The notes: generated by a model from the letters alone, not told the origin. DNA of 64,000 bases from Adiantum capillus-veneris (GCA_014529385.2 CM043950.1:153812445-153876444); one strand, 5' to 3'; positions 43,051 to 58,016 are shown, counted from the first letter of the stretch. Program-made: numbers and translations.

Positions 43051-43208
43051 CTATGCAAAAGGATATACATTTTATTATTCAAGTGCTCTTTATGAGCTAT
43101 GAACATTATTATGTCTAGCCAGGCAATCTGTACTCACTTTGAGCATTCAAGAAATCTATAAATAAATATGTGCAAGAGGAAAATTCTCACTCTTGGACGG
43201 GGGGAGAT

Positions 43209-43472
43209 TGTACCCAATGCTTGTGTCTTTCTTCTCTCCTCTCCTCTCCCCTCTCCTCTCTCCTCTCTTATTGTGCCGGTGTAGCACTCCGCACTAGGAG
43301 GTGCACCTACATGTGCTTTTGTGCTTTCTCTCGCTCTTTGTCTCTCTTTGTTTGAGTACGACTTGATTATGTGCTAATAGGATTTATCAGGTATGCAGAT
43401 TGGTTTATTTTATGGGTTGTAGTATGTTGTTTTCAGTATTTTGCAGGGCTTTCTGCACCTTCATTTGTAGCA
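43209..43472 (+). repeat. Candidate LTR with a PPT-like tract on its left and a PBS on its right
   Basis: GGACGGGGGGAGAT precedes TGTACCCAATG (43209), and the segment ends TTTGTAGCA (43472), followed by G and TGGTATCATAGC, one mismatch from the initiator-Met site. A TATA-like CTATAAATAAA lies at about 43157, before this start, so the LTR may instead begin further left, with element G nested inside it. Confidence 0.45.
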
Positions 43473-44150
43473 GTGGTATCATAGCTTAGGCGACGCTCCA
43501 AAGATCGACAATCTTGATTATCAAAATCTAAGTATTGCAAATTTTTTCTCTTAATGATTGTTTTTCTTTTTTTCTTTTGCATGTACATGCCTTTGATTGA
43601 TTAAACTTGTAGAAATTGGTGGTAAACGTATTAAATAGCTAGTGGCTTTCGGATTGGCTAACCCCTAAAAATAACGAAACTATTTTAGTGAAGTACAGGA
43701 GGATTTATATGTTTAAGGGTATTTATGCCCATATGATGACATATTATAGAATGGATTAGATTGAGAATGTAGAGACACATAAATAGCAAGAGACGACGTG
43801 TCTACCTATGATTGAACTGTGTAAATAGAGAGTATGATCGAATTCTGTAAAATAGAAAGTATAGAAGAAGAAGAAGAAGTAGTAGTAGTAGAGAAGTTTT
43901 AAGGTCGTAAGAATACTCTGATAGAGATTTTAGAGATTATTCTTGATCGAGCCTGGACTTACGACCAATAGCTAGAGGTGACGAATGAGATACACACAAA
44001 TGAATCATCTAGTGACAAATCAAAGAAACCTCAAACATCACGATCCAAGGGATTTGAACCATAAAGCAACTAGTAAAAAAGAAACCAAACTAGTTTCTCA
44101 AGCTAGTGGGAAAACTTGCTAAACATAATTATCCTAAATATTAAATTTTA
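43473..44150 (+). pseudogene. Decayed leader and gag remnant of an element
   Basis: Begins with the PBS-like TGGTATCATAGC at 43474-43485. At about 43950-44045 a plus frame reads RAWTYDQ, a stop, then LEVTNEIHTNESSSDKSKK, which resembles the basic/Ser-rich linker region of Ty3 gag. Short trinucleotide arrays (GAA, GTA) are at about 43866-43895. Too degraded for a firm family call. Confidence 0.3.
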
Positions 44151-44571
44151 GAATGGATATGGAGCAGCAAGAGTAGGCGGGCACCCTAAGAGCATCTCCA
44201 TGACAACCACCATAAGCCCTTGTACATTTTGGCAATGGGAACTACCACCACTTGGCAGCATTATAAGGCTTTTTCCTTATCATCAACCATGGAGTCAACC
44301 AACGTGGGCATGAGTGGAAACATGATGGCAACGCTTGTGAGAGCTATGACGGGTGCAACAGTGAGCACGACCAAACAATAGTGTCGATCCCCATATGATT
44401 GAAGTCATCCTGCCCACAATGGACATCACCACCATGCAACCGCTTTGCCTCGTGCCACCGCCTCTCACCTACCACAATTGTAGCCATCATGAACAAAAAG
44501 AGGTGACTCATATTGCGAGAATATCTTGCCATCCTTTTTGGCCGCATTTTTCCAACCCACTATTGGGCTGC

Positions 44572-44573
<2 letters not shown>

Positions 44574-44622
<49 letters not shown>

Positions 44623-44632
44623 CCCCCCCCCC
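44574..44632. repeat. (CT)n followed by C run
   Basis: About 23 CT units, then about ten C with one A. Confidence 0.95.
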
Positions 44633-44633
44633 A

Positions 44634-45578
44634 CCCCTTCACATGCAGTCACTACTTTTCTCGGTGCTCTACAACCACCACCACCCACATGCCAACTACT
44701 CACCTTCTCTCTTTCTTCTTCTCACTCTCTCCTCCACTGACTATCATGCAACATATGCGGCTATGGTTGCCTGACCCCTAATAATCACACAACCACCGTT
44801 GAGCACTAGCAGTCTCTCAACAACCAACTGCACTCAATTACACAGCAGGGCATTTCCCTTAGAGCATACAATCCTATCAATTCCTACATGTCATCGACTA
44901 ACCTCTTGGCCGCTTAACTCTCACTCTCTGTGAGGTCCCCACCCCGCCGTATCAACCAGCGGATTTGATGGTGAACCTAGTGGCCACTAGATCTATTGCG
45001 GAAGCAAACAAAATGGTTCAGGGTTCGACTAGCGGACGATCTCGAGCCTACTAGCAGGGAGATCTATCTCCACCTCGCAAGGGAAGCGTACTTAAACTAT
45101 CTAGCGATCCTAAGACCCACCTTCCAAGAGGAGAGAAACCCCGAGTGCCTTTTTCCCCATGTTTTAGAGGCATGTACTCTCGAGATTTCGCCGCTCTAGG
45201 GGCAATGAGTATTACTAATATCGAGTAAGCACTATGGGGACAGAGAGTTCCCGACCAAACGGGACCACCCATCTCGTAGGCATTGGCAATCTGAGCCAAG
45301 CCCCCACTTTCCACCCCCACACTCACACTTCCTTGTGTGACCTAATTACTACCACAAAGGTTGTTCAACGTAAACATTCCTTGTTTAATTCCGAATCACA
45401 TTGTTCTTTAAGACAACCCTTCAACCAGTATTGTAAACAACACCAAGACAAAATTCTAGTAAAAATTCTACTCAAACTTATTCATAAAAATTCCAATGTT
45501 CTGGAGGTACAACATCCCCCCTCTAGCGAGAGTTCACTCCTCCCGTTGTCGCCTAGCTTCCCATACAACTAGGTATGT
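44634..45578. other. No recognisable gene
   Basis: Moderately GC-rich, no known family. A TGTGAGGTCCCC word at 44929 looks like an LTR start but has no partner. Confidence 0.45.
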
Positions 45579-45697
45579 CCACCGCATAGAAAGCACGTCA
45601 TGGACACTCCCACCGCATAGAAAGCAAGACGTGGGTTCCCACCGCATAGAAAGCAAGTCGTGGGTATCCACCGCATAAAAATCAAGTCGTGGATTCA
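45579..45697. repeat. Minisatellite, four copies of a 29-31-bp unit
   Basis: Units start CCACCGCATA at 45579, 45610, 45639 and 45668 and share GAAAGCAAGTCGTGGGT with few differences. Confidence 0.92.
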
Positions 45698-45985
45698 AGA
45701 GCCCTTAACGAGGAACTCTGTCCCCTGTGATCAGTAGGGGGGTCAGGACTGATTCAACATTGGAAATAAAATGAACATGTCGAGCTAAATTTTCCCTAGC
45801 AGACATTCTTTCCTCTTGCAAACAACATATCCATCAATCATTTCCTTCCTACTGTAGAACTTAATGTACAATGAATTCAATGCCGAGGTTTTCGTCGGAT
45901 TTCTCCAACATGTTTGGGAATATGTTCATTCCTAACTAACGTGTGCAATGTTAATTTAAACAGCTTGAATGAAATTATGACCTAC

Positions 45986-46126
45986 CTCTTCCATTTCTTC
46001 ATCAATGGCCAGTGAGATGGCCGGAATTTGTTCGTCCATGGGAGCTTTTCCCTTTCCATTGACATTGATTGTTCCCGCCTCGCGGTCGTAGGCACCACCG
46101 AAGCGAGTTCTCTTAACCGGAGCCAT
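45986..46126 (-). CDS. Possible first coding exon of an unidentified gene
   Basis: ATG at 46126, then 47 codons beginning MAPVKRTRFGGAYDRE and ending in an acidic run (AIDEEMEE). The codons are followed by a good plant splice donor, GAG|GTAGGT, at 45985. Upstream on the same strand is a TATA-like TATTTAAAGG near 47025 and CA/CT-rich sequence that could be a 5' untranslated region. Composition is unlike the surrounding AT-rich DNA. I do not recognise the protein, and no following exon was found to the left. It could equally be the start of a transposon gene. Confidence 0.35.
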
Positions 46127-46943
46127 TTTACTCACTACTTTAAATAATTAGCTTGGAGAAAGAGTTAAGGTTCGGAAGCGTCATAACAACCCAATAGATA
46201 GATTAGCAACATTAATTAATCCCTCCTATATGAGAGGTCTAGATTTTTCATATAGAAATCATTATGGATGACACATAATCCTATGGGAACCGGCTCTAAA
46301 GATAATTACTCGGCTTACATGATTAAGAATAATAGGATTTCACTAATGGAATTACCAGAGAGATGAATTAAGTATGATTAATCTCTTTCCTAGCAAATAG
46401 ATGGTGCAGATTCACCTTATGCATAGGTGTGAGGAAGTCAACTCTTAGAGACTTAACGACGGATTGATTTTTCCTTAATTACATCTTAATGCATAAGAGA
46501 AATGAATTTAATTTAGCTACAATATTAATGAGTGATAGAAGGAGTGATTCTCATTAATCTACACAATTACCGGCTTACCGATTAATTACTATGTTACCTA
46601 GAGAGAGAAAATTCTAATAATCATGCGCTAATCATTAATTAAGAGTGATGAATGGCTGATAATTCAGCTATGGGATGATGATTACATAATAAAATATGGT
46701 TAAGGAGAAATTAGAGAGTAATTATAGAAAATTACGACTAGGAATAAGCATAATAGACGAGGAATTTAGATGGTAATGAAAAGAATTTACAGAAGGCATT
46801 AATTAAACCGTGGTTACCGTGATTAAGGGCTGATAATCTTCTCGATTCTCTGATCTAATTGAGCTTCTTGAGACAAGAATTCGGCAGCACCTCCCTCCTT
46901 GCTTCTCCTTCAAAAGGTGTGTGTATCGGCAACACCTTCCCAG

Positions 46944-47018
46944 AGTGTGTGTAGGTGTGTGTGTGTGTGTGCACTGTGTGTGTGTGTGAGAGAGAGCATA
47001 TGTGTGTGTGTGTGTGCA
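46944..47018. repeat. GT-rich microsatellite cluster
   Basis: Three short GT runs separated by GAGAGAG and other words. Confidence 0.9.
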
Positions 47019-47685
47019 TGCCTTTAAATAGGCTCCTACAGGCTGAAAATCGACCAGCCTTGCTAAATGCATCTGCAGGAGCATTCAGTCTCTGCATTGG
47101 CAAGTCCAGTTTCCCTACCCACCAAGTGTCAGGTTGGCTTGGTTAACTGGCTCTGAGACTTAGTTACTGGCTTGGCAGCTTTCCCAGGACTCCCACAAAG
47201 ACAAAAGGCGCCCCCTAGCTGCTAAAGCTGATCTGGAGTGGCCTGGGACCCGTTCCCACACAGTCCCGGGCCCCCGATACCTCCCCGGACAATTTTGAGA
47301 AAATTTGGTTCTAGGCTAAATCGGGTCATACGAGTCGGATTTTGATGCCGAAAATTGCTGTAGCAAGCTCTAACTAAGGCATACTGGCCCGAGTACCTGC
47401 CATATTTAGCAGCCCCCTGGGGTTCGAAAATGCATTTTTTTCAAATTGGGGCACGGGTGCAGTTTTTCGAGACTGTCAAATCTGGATGGGTCAGGTGACC
47501 AAAAACTTACAATTTTTGAAATTTTTTTACAAAAGTTATTTTAATTCACATTCCGAAGCTTTAAAACATTCTAAACATCATGTCACTGACAGAATTTGGA
47601 AAACCGTTAAAAATAGTAACTTTTTCTATTATTATTATTTCATGGTACAATGGTGCTCTTTTTTGGTCGGGGTCAGAGACCTTAC

Positions 47686-47687
<2 letters not shown>
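47019..47687. other. No recognisable gene; possible promoter region for 46126 on the minus strand
   Basis: GC-rich from 47040 to 47290, then T-rich. No family recognised. Confidence 0.35.

Positions 47688-47733
<46 letters not shown>
47688..47733. repeat. (GT)n microsatellite
   Basis: About 22 GT units. Confidence 0.96.
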
Positions 47734-47735
<2 letters not shown>

Positions 47736-47923
47736 CTGTTCGGTTGCTTTCTAACAACCTAGTGAGCTCAATGGTAAATCTCTACAAGAGAACTTAAAGT
47801 GTTAGGTATATTTTGGGACTTTCCATAAGATTAAAGAATATTTTGGTAATTTTCTTGATGAAGAAAGAGCTATCAACAATTCCTTAATAAACAAGAGACA
47901 AATGTACAAATTTAAACAAACAA

Positions 47924-49017
<1,094 letters not shown>

Positions 49018-49076
<59 letters not shown>
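49018..49076. repeat. (GA)n microsatellite
   Basis: About 29 GA units after a short GT run. Confidence 0.96.
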
Positions 49077-49079
<3 letters not shown>

Positions 49080-49623
49080 CAATGATATGGTGGAGCAATT
49101 TCCTACTAGCTATTACAAAAGCTACAGAGAGTGTAGCTCCTTACATATGATGAGATGGGAATGATCAATGCATGGTTAGTCAACAAGGTAGTGTGAGTTG
49201 GCTAGCAAGATGCAACCTCGGTAGCCACATTAGCCTTTATACTCAACATCTGGCATCACTACAAATGAAGATTCTGAAACCCGTGTTGGTGTCTAGATGA
49301 GTTAAAGAGATATCTTGTATTGTTTTCCTCTCTCTTTTAAGAATGGGTTTTGTCCTCAAAAACTGTATCCCTAGCAACCTATGTGCTAGTCCACGTGTCC
49401 AACACTAAAATCTTTGTTCAAGGTATGCATAAAAGTACGTCAAGTTCGTGTATCATTTTAAGAAATTATCTATATCTCATACTGAGATGGTACTAGTGTC
49501 TTCATGATTTTTTTTATGACACGACACCATTCGGTGGTGGTCTGTGCGGTCTACCAATGATTGCTACAACTTACGGTAGCTTCTATAGTGTAGACTGTTT
49601 AGTATGGTTTCCTTGTTTTGGAG
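49077..49623. other. Left flank of element H
   Basis: No gene seen. Ends in the target duplication TGGAG (49619-49623). Confidence 0.5.
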
Positions 49624-49693
49624 TGTAGGGATTGGGTGGTGTATGCAATGAGCTCAAGGTGGTTTGAAGCTTGGAAAAACTTGGCTATACACT

Positions 49694-49762
<69 letters not shown>

Positions 49763-49976
49763 CACACTCAATAGACCATAGTGTACATACAATATATTTA
49801 CATCATATGTTATAATTCTTATACAAAAGGAAGTGTTTATATACAAAAGGTCTCACAGCCAATATCCGGCAGCTCACATCTCTAGGTGCCTTTTGAAAAG
49901 GCTATACACATATATGTAATATGTGTCACATAACAAATGAACTAGGTGTCGAAGGAGATCCCATGCCCACCTTTCA
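49624..49976 (-). repeat. Element H 3' LTR
   Basis: Includes a GA array and an extra short duplication (TATACAAAAGG twice near 49820-49850) absent from the other LTR. Confidence 0.94.
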
Positions 49977-49987
49977 ACCCTCCCCTT
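49977..49987 (-). other. Element H polypurine tract
   Basis: Minus strand AAGGGGAGGGT at the inner edge of the 3' LTR. Confidence 0.88.
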
Positions 49988-50136
49988 GGGCATTTCATAC
50001 ATAATGAAGACCCAACTATCCACACACGATGACATTATCCACATAGGATGACAAGATCTATCCACACAGGATGACATTATCCACACATGATGAAAACAAA
50101 ACCTCCCCTTGAACTAGAGAGAGTAGAAACGGATCT

Positions 50137-50532
50137 TCAAAGTACATCTATAATGAAAGAAATTTCTCCTTCATCCTCAGTTTCTTCTTCTTGGACTATA
50201 TGTGCTACTCCTCTCACTGTTTTGTTGCCTTTGTTGTTACTGTTGCTGCTGCTATCTTGAACTTTGTTGTCATCTGCAATCATACTTGCTTCTCCCCTTC
50301 TTAAGCAGAGTCTCATGAGTTTCCGAGGGACCAAGCAGGTAGAAAAAGATTTGTCTGCCATCTTTATAATTTCTCTTAGGAAGCACCTCTTCACAAGTGT
50401 GAAATCACTCTTTACAAGTGAATAAGAGAGAAAATCTTGTGCATGTGAGGGTGGTCTTACCATAAAGGCAGTGTCTAAAACCCTCGTGCATTTACAAGTC
50501 TTAGTGTGCCTAGTAGTGCACAAATTTAACAT
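50137..50532 (-). CDS. Element H short ORF of unknown function
   Basis: 131 codons from ATG 50532. An internal Met starts MADKSFSTCLVPRKL at about residue 59. Then come a basic part (LCLRRGE), a Ser/Asn-rich run (SSSNSNNKGNK) and an acidic end (EEETEDEGE). There is no zinc knuckle or catalytic motif. It may be a leftover of gag, or chance. Confidence 0.35.
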   Translation of the reverse strand: MLNLCTTRHTKTCKCTRVLDTAFMVRPPSHAQDFLSYSLVKSDFTLVKRCFLREIIKMADKSFSTCLVPRKLMRLCLRRGEASMIADDNKVQDSSSNSNNKGNKTVRGVAHIVQEEETEDEGEISFIIDVL

Positions 50533-51015
50533 ACAAAACTTAAATCAAAAGATTGCGTGTGAATGCTTCGAAAAAACTTTGGAGTCTCTTTTGCTTGGTG
50601 TGATAAATTCGAGTGTAATAATTCAGAGGGTTGAGAGCTTGAAGGGTGTCGGAGAATCCGAGAGTTGAAAATCTTGACAGCGGTTGAACTTGAGAACGAC
50701 TTGTCATCAAGTTTACGGGCTTGAACATGGGGTCGACTATGTTGGCTACAAGGGTGGGGATATCGATTGTATTATGATAAGGCAGGTGAGATTGGACAAG
50801 CTATGCATGGGTACAAAGTCTTATATATTACAAATCATTAAAAAAAAAAAGAAAACTTGAGTCTGTCGATTGTAAAGAACGAGCAGAAGTCGTCCAATTG
50901 CTTGGGAATGAGTCCTGGTGCTCGGCATGAACTGAGTGATGCAGAGTAAATCGTTTTGGCCTCCTGATTCGATCCGTTAGGGCTGATCGAGGCTAACTTG
51001 TTGATGAAGCGCTAG

Positions 51016-51040
51016 TGTGTGTGTGTGAGAGAGAGAGAGA
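51016..51040. repeat. Short (GT)n(GA)n inside element H
   Basis: A small compound microsatellite in the leader after the PBS. Confidence 0.85.
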
Positions 51041-51255
51041 AGAAAGTGCTGCAGTAGAATACTGAATTGCATTTGCTTTTCAAGGTTGGCTTCAATTTTC
51101 CTACTTGCACTGCGGAGATTTGCCTCTATTGCACTCGATTGCCTCAAGCTCTATTTCCTTGCTCAAAAGGGTTTGCCTGCAGAGATTTCCTCACAATATC
51201 TAAGAGAGCTTGCATACGTGGGAGAGAAGGGTCAAAGATCTGGATTGGAAGACAG

Positions 51256-51267
51256 GCTCTGATACCA
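51256..51267 (-). other. Element H primer binding site (initiator tRNA-Met)
   Basis: Minus strand TGGTATCAGAGC. Confidence 0.95.
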
Positions 51268-51269
51268 AT

Positions 51270-51341
51270 TGTAGGGATTGGGTGGTGTATTCAATGAGCT
51301 CAAGGTGGTTTGAAGCTTGGAAAAACCATGTCTATACACAG

Positions 51342-51405
<64 letters not shown>

Positions 51406-51610
51406 AGAGAGAGACTCACACTCAATAGACCATAGTGTACATACAATATATTTACAGCATATGTTATAATTCATATACAAAAGGTCTCAGAGCCAGTATC
51501 CGGCAGCTCACATCTCCAGGTGCCTTTTGAAAAGGCTATACACATATATGTAATTTGTGTCACATAAAAAATGAACTAGGTGTCGAAGGAGTTCCCATGC
51601 CCACCTTTCA
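51270..51610 (-). repeat. Element H 5' LTR
   Basis: Includes a GA array at 51346-51401; the inner edge at 51270 is two bases from the PBS. Confidence 0.94.
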
Positions 51611-52083
51611 TGGAGGACATTTACTGTGCAGATTGCTACATCTGGCCTTCCTGGAGTTTTACACAACTTAGCTACCTGGCCACACTAAGCTAAAGGCTCA
51701 TGCATTAACCGGCTTTCGATTATTCTCATGACGGTTTCTGGGATTACCCATTTTCTCCAGACAGTTTGACTATAGACACCACAAATCCTATTGGGCAGGA
51801 CATTTGCAGGTCTATTGGCACTTCCTTTACGACAAGGAGTTGTTTTCACACTCAATTTGGGACCTTCATGCAATATCTTCACCCTGTATCGACGGAGTAC
51901 AACAATTTGCTACACTGCTCGTGACGACACTTTACCATGGAGATCTCTCAGAGGCTGGGACACCCCAGACTATTGCTACACTCATGGAGTATCCTTCAAT
52001 GGACATTGCAACAGACATGTTCATCATTTGCCTCACATATTTGGCTTCATGCGGTTTGTTCATCATTAGGTGCTAAGAGGGGG
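51611..52083 (+). other. Possible 3' end of a decayed polyprotein with polypurine tract
   Basis: An open plus frame, 51804-52076, of ordinary composition (EAGTPQTIATLMEYPSMDIA, later CLTYLASCGL) ends at AAGAGGGGG (52075-52083), followed by TGTTAGATTTACACC. This arrangement (coding end, purine tract, TG) looks like the junction of an element with its 3' LTR starting at 52084. The protein family is not recognised. Confidence 0.3.
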
Positions 52084-54452
<2,369 letters not shown>

Positions 54453-54667
54453 CATTGGAAATTGTCAATGACAACTACCACAACCATGTCTTGCATGTTG
54501 AGGTAGGCTTTATGTGTCACAATTCAAATGTCGGAACCTAGGTGATAACACTAGAACCTCATTGGAAATTGTCAATGACAACTGCCACAACCATGCCTTG
54601 CATGTTGCGGTAGGCTTTGTGTGTGACAATCCAAATGTCGGAGCCTAGGCGATAACACTAGAACCTC
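54453..54667. repeat. Tandem duplication, 107-108-bp unit
   Basis: Copies start CATTGGAAATTGTCAATGAC at 54453 and 54560 and differ at about ten sites. Confidence 0.92.
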
Positions 54668-55369
54668 ATGAAAATAGTAGTAATTCCAATGTAGGAGCAT
54701 ATGTAATAGTGTTGTTTGCTAATAGATGGATCCTGTTACATTCCTTGACCGTAAGAAGTTTCCATATTTGATAGTGTATGCCTTGGATGTGTGATCTTAT
54801 GGATGATACTACCTTGCATGTATAATAAAAAATAGCATGCCATGCATGTATGTGTCTGGTGGATCCAAGGATGATTCTCCAATTGTAAGGATACACAAGC
54901 ATCTAAGCTTCTCACAAAAGCACAACAATGCAAAATGTTTTTGCAAGGTTACCGATCCAATGGATGATGTAAACTTGTAACAAAAATATCTACCATTGTT
55001 GAATTCTTTTACCCACTAAGTTGTTGATTTTCATATTGCAAATAGTATGACTTCAAGCTCAGAACTTGTGTCTAGCTCCTTGCGAGTTGACTTCATTGGG
55101 GACCGCCTCTTGCTATGCCAAAATTTCTATCAAAACAAAAATTTTGACGTAAGAGGATTTCTATAGTGCAACCCAAAATTCTTTTTTTGGGGCCATTTTT
55201 CTTTGGCTCCATGGAAAACCACTTCAAGGAAAAAATTAAACATAGTTTTAAAGTCCTCAAAATAATAAATGCATGAATTTGAGAGACGTTCCATATGTAA
55301 GAGAGAGGAAAACAATAGAGAGAGGAGGAAAAGATTGTTACAAGGTAGAGACAGGTTGTCAAGTCTATA
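54668..55369. other. No recognisable gene; may include the left end of the F LTR
   Basis: No coding signal. A TGTAACA word near 54976 could be the LTR edge, but the adjacent sequence does not match other copies. Confidence 0.35.
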
Positions 55370-55603
55370 GGCTTGTTTATTCCCTATTTTTTTTCTGCTC
55401 TCCTTTCCTCACCACCTAAGATAGAGAGCAACTCTTTCAAGATTTGGTTGGATTTGCATTCCATAGCCAAGAGTGTTGGTGTAGGCTCTCAACTTCTCAA
55501 CAAGCTTGTAGAAGGAGATGGAGCTCTTGCACTTTGCACTTCACACAGTGAGAGTGTGTGCATGTGGTTGTGGGAGAGTATACCCCCTCTCATGCTTAAT
55601 CCA

Positions 55604-55660
<57 letters not shown>

Positions 55661-56348
55661 TATTATTTAATTATATCATTTGGACACGTGTCCTCTTTTT
55701 CCTCTTTGAGAGAAAGAACTTAATTGTGTATTTTTATGCATCTAAATTTTCATTGGACCCCTTTAAAGCGTATCCAATAGGATTCAAGCACACCATGAGG
55801 GCCAAATGGGAAGGATCTTGACATGTGTCTTTTATGCTTCTTAAGATATCATGTTTGAATTGAACACTTCAAGCACCTTAGTCATTTAAGCATGAAAATG
55901 GTTTATGCCTCTTGAGAGATCATGTACAAATTGAACACTTCAAGAACCTTAGTCATTTAAGCATGAGAAGCACCTCAAGCTTGGGCAAGGTTCCCACAAA
56001 CACCTTAAACACCTCAGTTAGCAAAGCACGACAAGCACCTCATGCTTGGGTAGGATTCCCACCTCAAGGTCAGCCCTAGCTTGCCTAATGTCAAAGAACT
56101 TTTTAACACTAAATTTTGGAGGTCTTTAATGAAGCTAACCCAAAGGTCTTTAAGCTCCATTAGGTAGCATTGCTCTTTAACAGACCATCTCTCATTTAGA
56201 CCCCTTTAACATTGGCCCCATGTTGAGACAGATCCCGGTAAGCACATGTCTATATTCTAACCCTTGTTTCCGTTTATTCTCCCACATTAAATGATCAGTT
56301 CAATATGAGAAAATCATTTGGGTTGTTTAGATATTATATTTAATGACA
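55370..56348 (-). mobile_element. Element F 3' LTR (diverged chromovirus family), left end unresolved
   Basis: The right edge is at 56348: on the minus strand, PPT-like CAAGAGAGAGGTAA is followed by TGTCATTAAATATAATATC. Segments match the long LTR 14107-26520 in the same order (see there). It also holds its own direct repeat around GTTCAATT...CATGATMTCTYAAGA (about 55850-55950), and a CT array at 55608-55656 where the other copy has a short GA stretch. Confidence 0.55.
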
Positions 56349-56764
56349 TTACCTCTCTCTTGAAATCATAGTCATCCTCGACTATGAGGTAGAAGAGATA
56401 AAGTCGTAGTCATTAGTCTAGGTGTCTGCAGGTAGAGGATCCCTTTTCACCCTACAACATCATTCCAAAATGGATGACTAGTCCACTTGGTGCTTGAGAT
56501 TCGTAGCTGCCGCAAGCATGTATGTTCTTTAGTCCATATCATACTCCCAAAGTAAAGTGATAAATTCTACTTGGTGTTTGAGTGACTTTGTCATCACAAA
56601 CATGATTCTAAGCATGCATACTATTTAAATTTGTGCACAAAAGAGGATTAGTCTTATAAGACAAAAATATTGTTCATCTAGAAAGCATTTATATTTGCTT
56701 ACTCTAGTGTAGCATTGTAAGCATTGACAAGGTTCATACTATCCTTAAGCTATATTCCTTGAAT
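56349..56764 (-). other. Element F 3' untranslated region
   Basis: Homologous to 58671-59030 of element E (shared GGTAGAGGATCCC, CCAGAATGGATGACTA-type and TGCCGCAAGC words). Confidence 0.7.
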
Positions 56765-58016
56765 CCATCTAGCATATTCAAAAGGATGATTTTTGAACTT
56801 AATAAGATACCATTGGATAATCTTACCATGTCGTAGTACCTTGTCTTCATGCCAAAGGATAGCTTCGGGTTGTAGCACCTCTTCTTAGTCTTCGATTTCT
56901 GGAGGGTCTTCAATAATTGGTTCTCTTGGTGGCTCTCCTTTGTAGGGCTGAAGTAGGCTCACATGAAAATCATTGTGTATGAGCCAATGGTTGGGCAACT
57001 TGAGTTGATAAGCCATGTCATTGATTGGCTTCAAGATTTGAAAAGGACCATAGTAAATTTTTGCTAGTAATGGGGTCATTCATTGGCAACTTGAAGTGGA
57101 TAAGACATGTCATTGATTGGCTTCAAGATTTGAAAAGGACCATAGTTTGTGGGTGATAGGCCTAAGAGAAATTCAATCTTGTACCTAGATTTTCAAAGAG
57201 ACCTTCTAAAAAATTACTAGTTATTCTAGGATCTCTATCTGACACGATGGATGTTGGTATAATCCATGATGTTTGAAAATCTAAGAAATGAAGAGGGTTG
57301 CCATTTGAAGTGCCTTAATAGTCTTTTTGACAGGAATCAAGTGTGCTTCTTGCTAAACCTGTTGGCTATTGTCCATATTCTTGTATTCCCATGGATAGAC
57401 TTGGGTAATCCAAAGATAAATGCATGGATATACTCTCCCATGGTGAATTAGGGATTGACAATGGCTGGAGTAATCCAGGTTTCTTCCCTCTATCATACTT
57501 AGTCTTTTGGGATACCACACATTTTGAAACATACTCTTGTATGTCCACTTTCATGGTAGGCCAATAAAAGTACGTCTCTACTCCTCGAAGAGTAGGCTGA
57601 ATACCTCTATGTCCCACATAGGGAGGATCATGGGATTCATACATGACTTTCTCACGAAAGGAGTGGGTAACACATAGCCTATTGCCATGGAGAAGATAAC
57701 CATCCTGCAAATTGAATGGTTTCTCTTTCTTCCCCAAAGCAAGGACTGACATTACATCTTTAAAGTCATGGTCAGTAGCATAGTCATCTATCATAGAAGA
57801 TAGATCATTGTGAGTTGCTATAAACACTACATTAACTTTTGGTCATCTTGAAAGTGCATCGGCCACTTGATTATGCTTACAGCAATGTGAGCAATATGAA
57901 AATAAAATTGCAAAAGAAAAATTTCCCACCTCATTTGTTTGTCGGAAAGCTTGGTTTGCGTCATGAAGTACTTGATACTTTGGTGGTCTGTTCGTAAAAT
58001 GAATGGAGTCCCCAAT
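56765..58016 (-). pseudogene. Element F pol fragment: RNase H end, integrase, chromodomain
   Basis: On the minus strand: RNase H (TDHQSIKYFMTQTKLSDKQM, 57827-58016), integrase with zinc finger (VGHRGIQ..., YFYWPTMK, CVVSQKT; one Cys of the CxxC is Ser), a broken catalytic core, the C-terminal part at 56885-57079 ([20 protein letters not shown]) and, beyond a TAG, a chromodomain (HEDKVLRHGK then YLIKFKNHPFEYARW, about 56765-56870). Chromodomains at the integrase end mark Ty3/gypsy chromoviruses, which they steer to particular chromatin. Gag, protease and RT are missing: RNase H abuts 58 bp of LTR. Confidence 0.9.

Larger units (their letters stand above)
49624..51610 (-). mobile_element. Element H: 2.0-kb TRIM-like non-autonomous LTR retrotransposon
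   Basis: 1,987 bp; LTRs 49624-49976 (353 bp) and 51270-51610 (341 bp); TSD TGGAG (49619-49623, 51611-51615). On the minus strand: LTR TGAAAGGTGG...CCCTACA, initiator-Met PBS, a 131-codon ORF, PPT, LTR. The interior of 1,293 bp cannot hold pol. Each LTR contains a long GA array (49696-49760; 51346-51401) of different length. The short size with complete cis signals fits terminal-repeat retrotransposons in miniature, though LTRs and interior are larger than in classic TRIMs. Confidence 0.95.

Noticed and set aside
45579-45697. Four regular repeats as a CRISPR array
   Set aside because: Units are contiguous with no spacers, in a plant genome; it is a minisatellite.
44929-47291. TGTGAGGTCCCC ... 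CTCCCCGGACA as ends of a 2.36-kb LTR
   Set aside because: Flanks are CTCTC and ATTTT, not a target duplication, and no second copy or PBS is seen.
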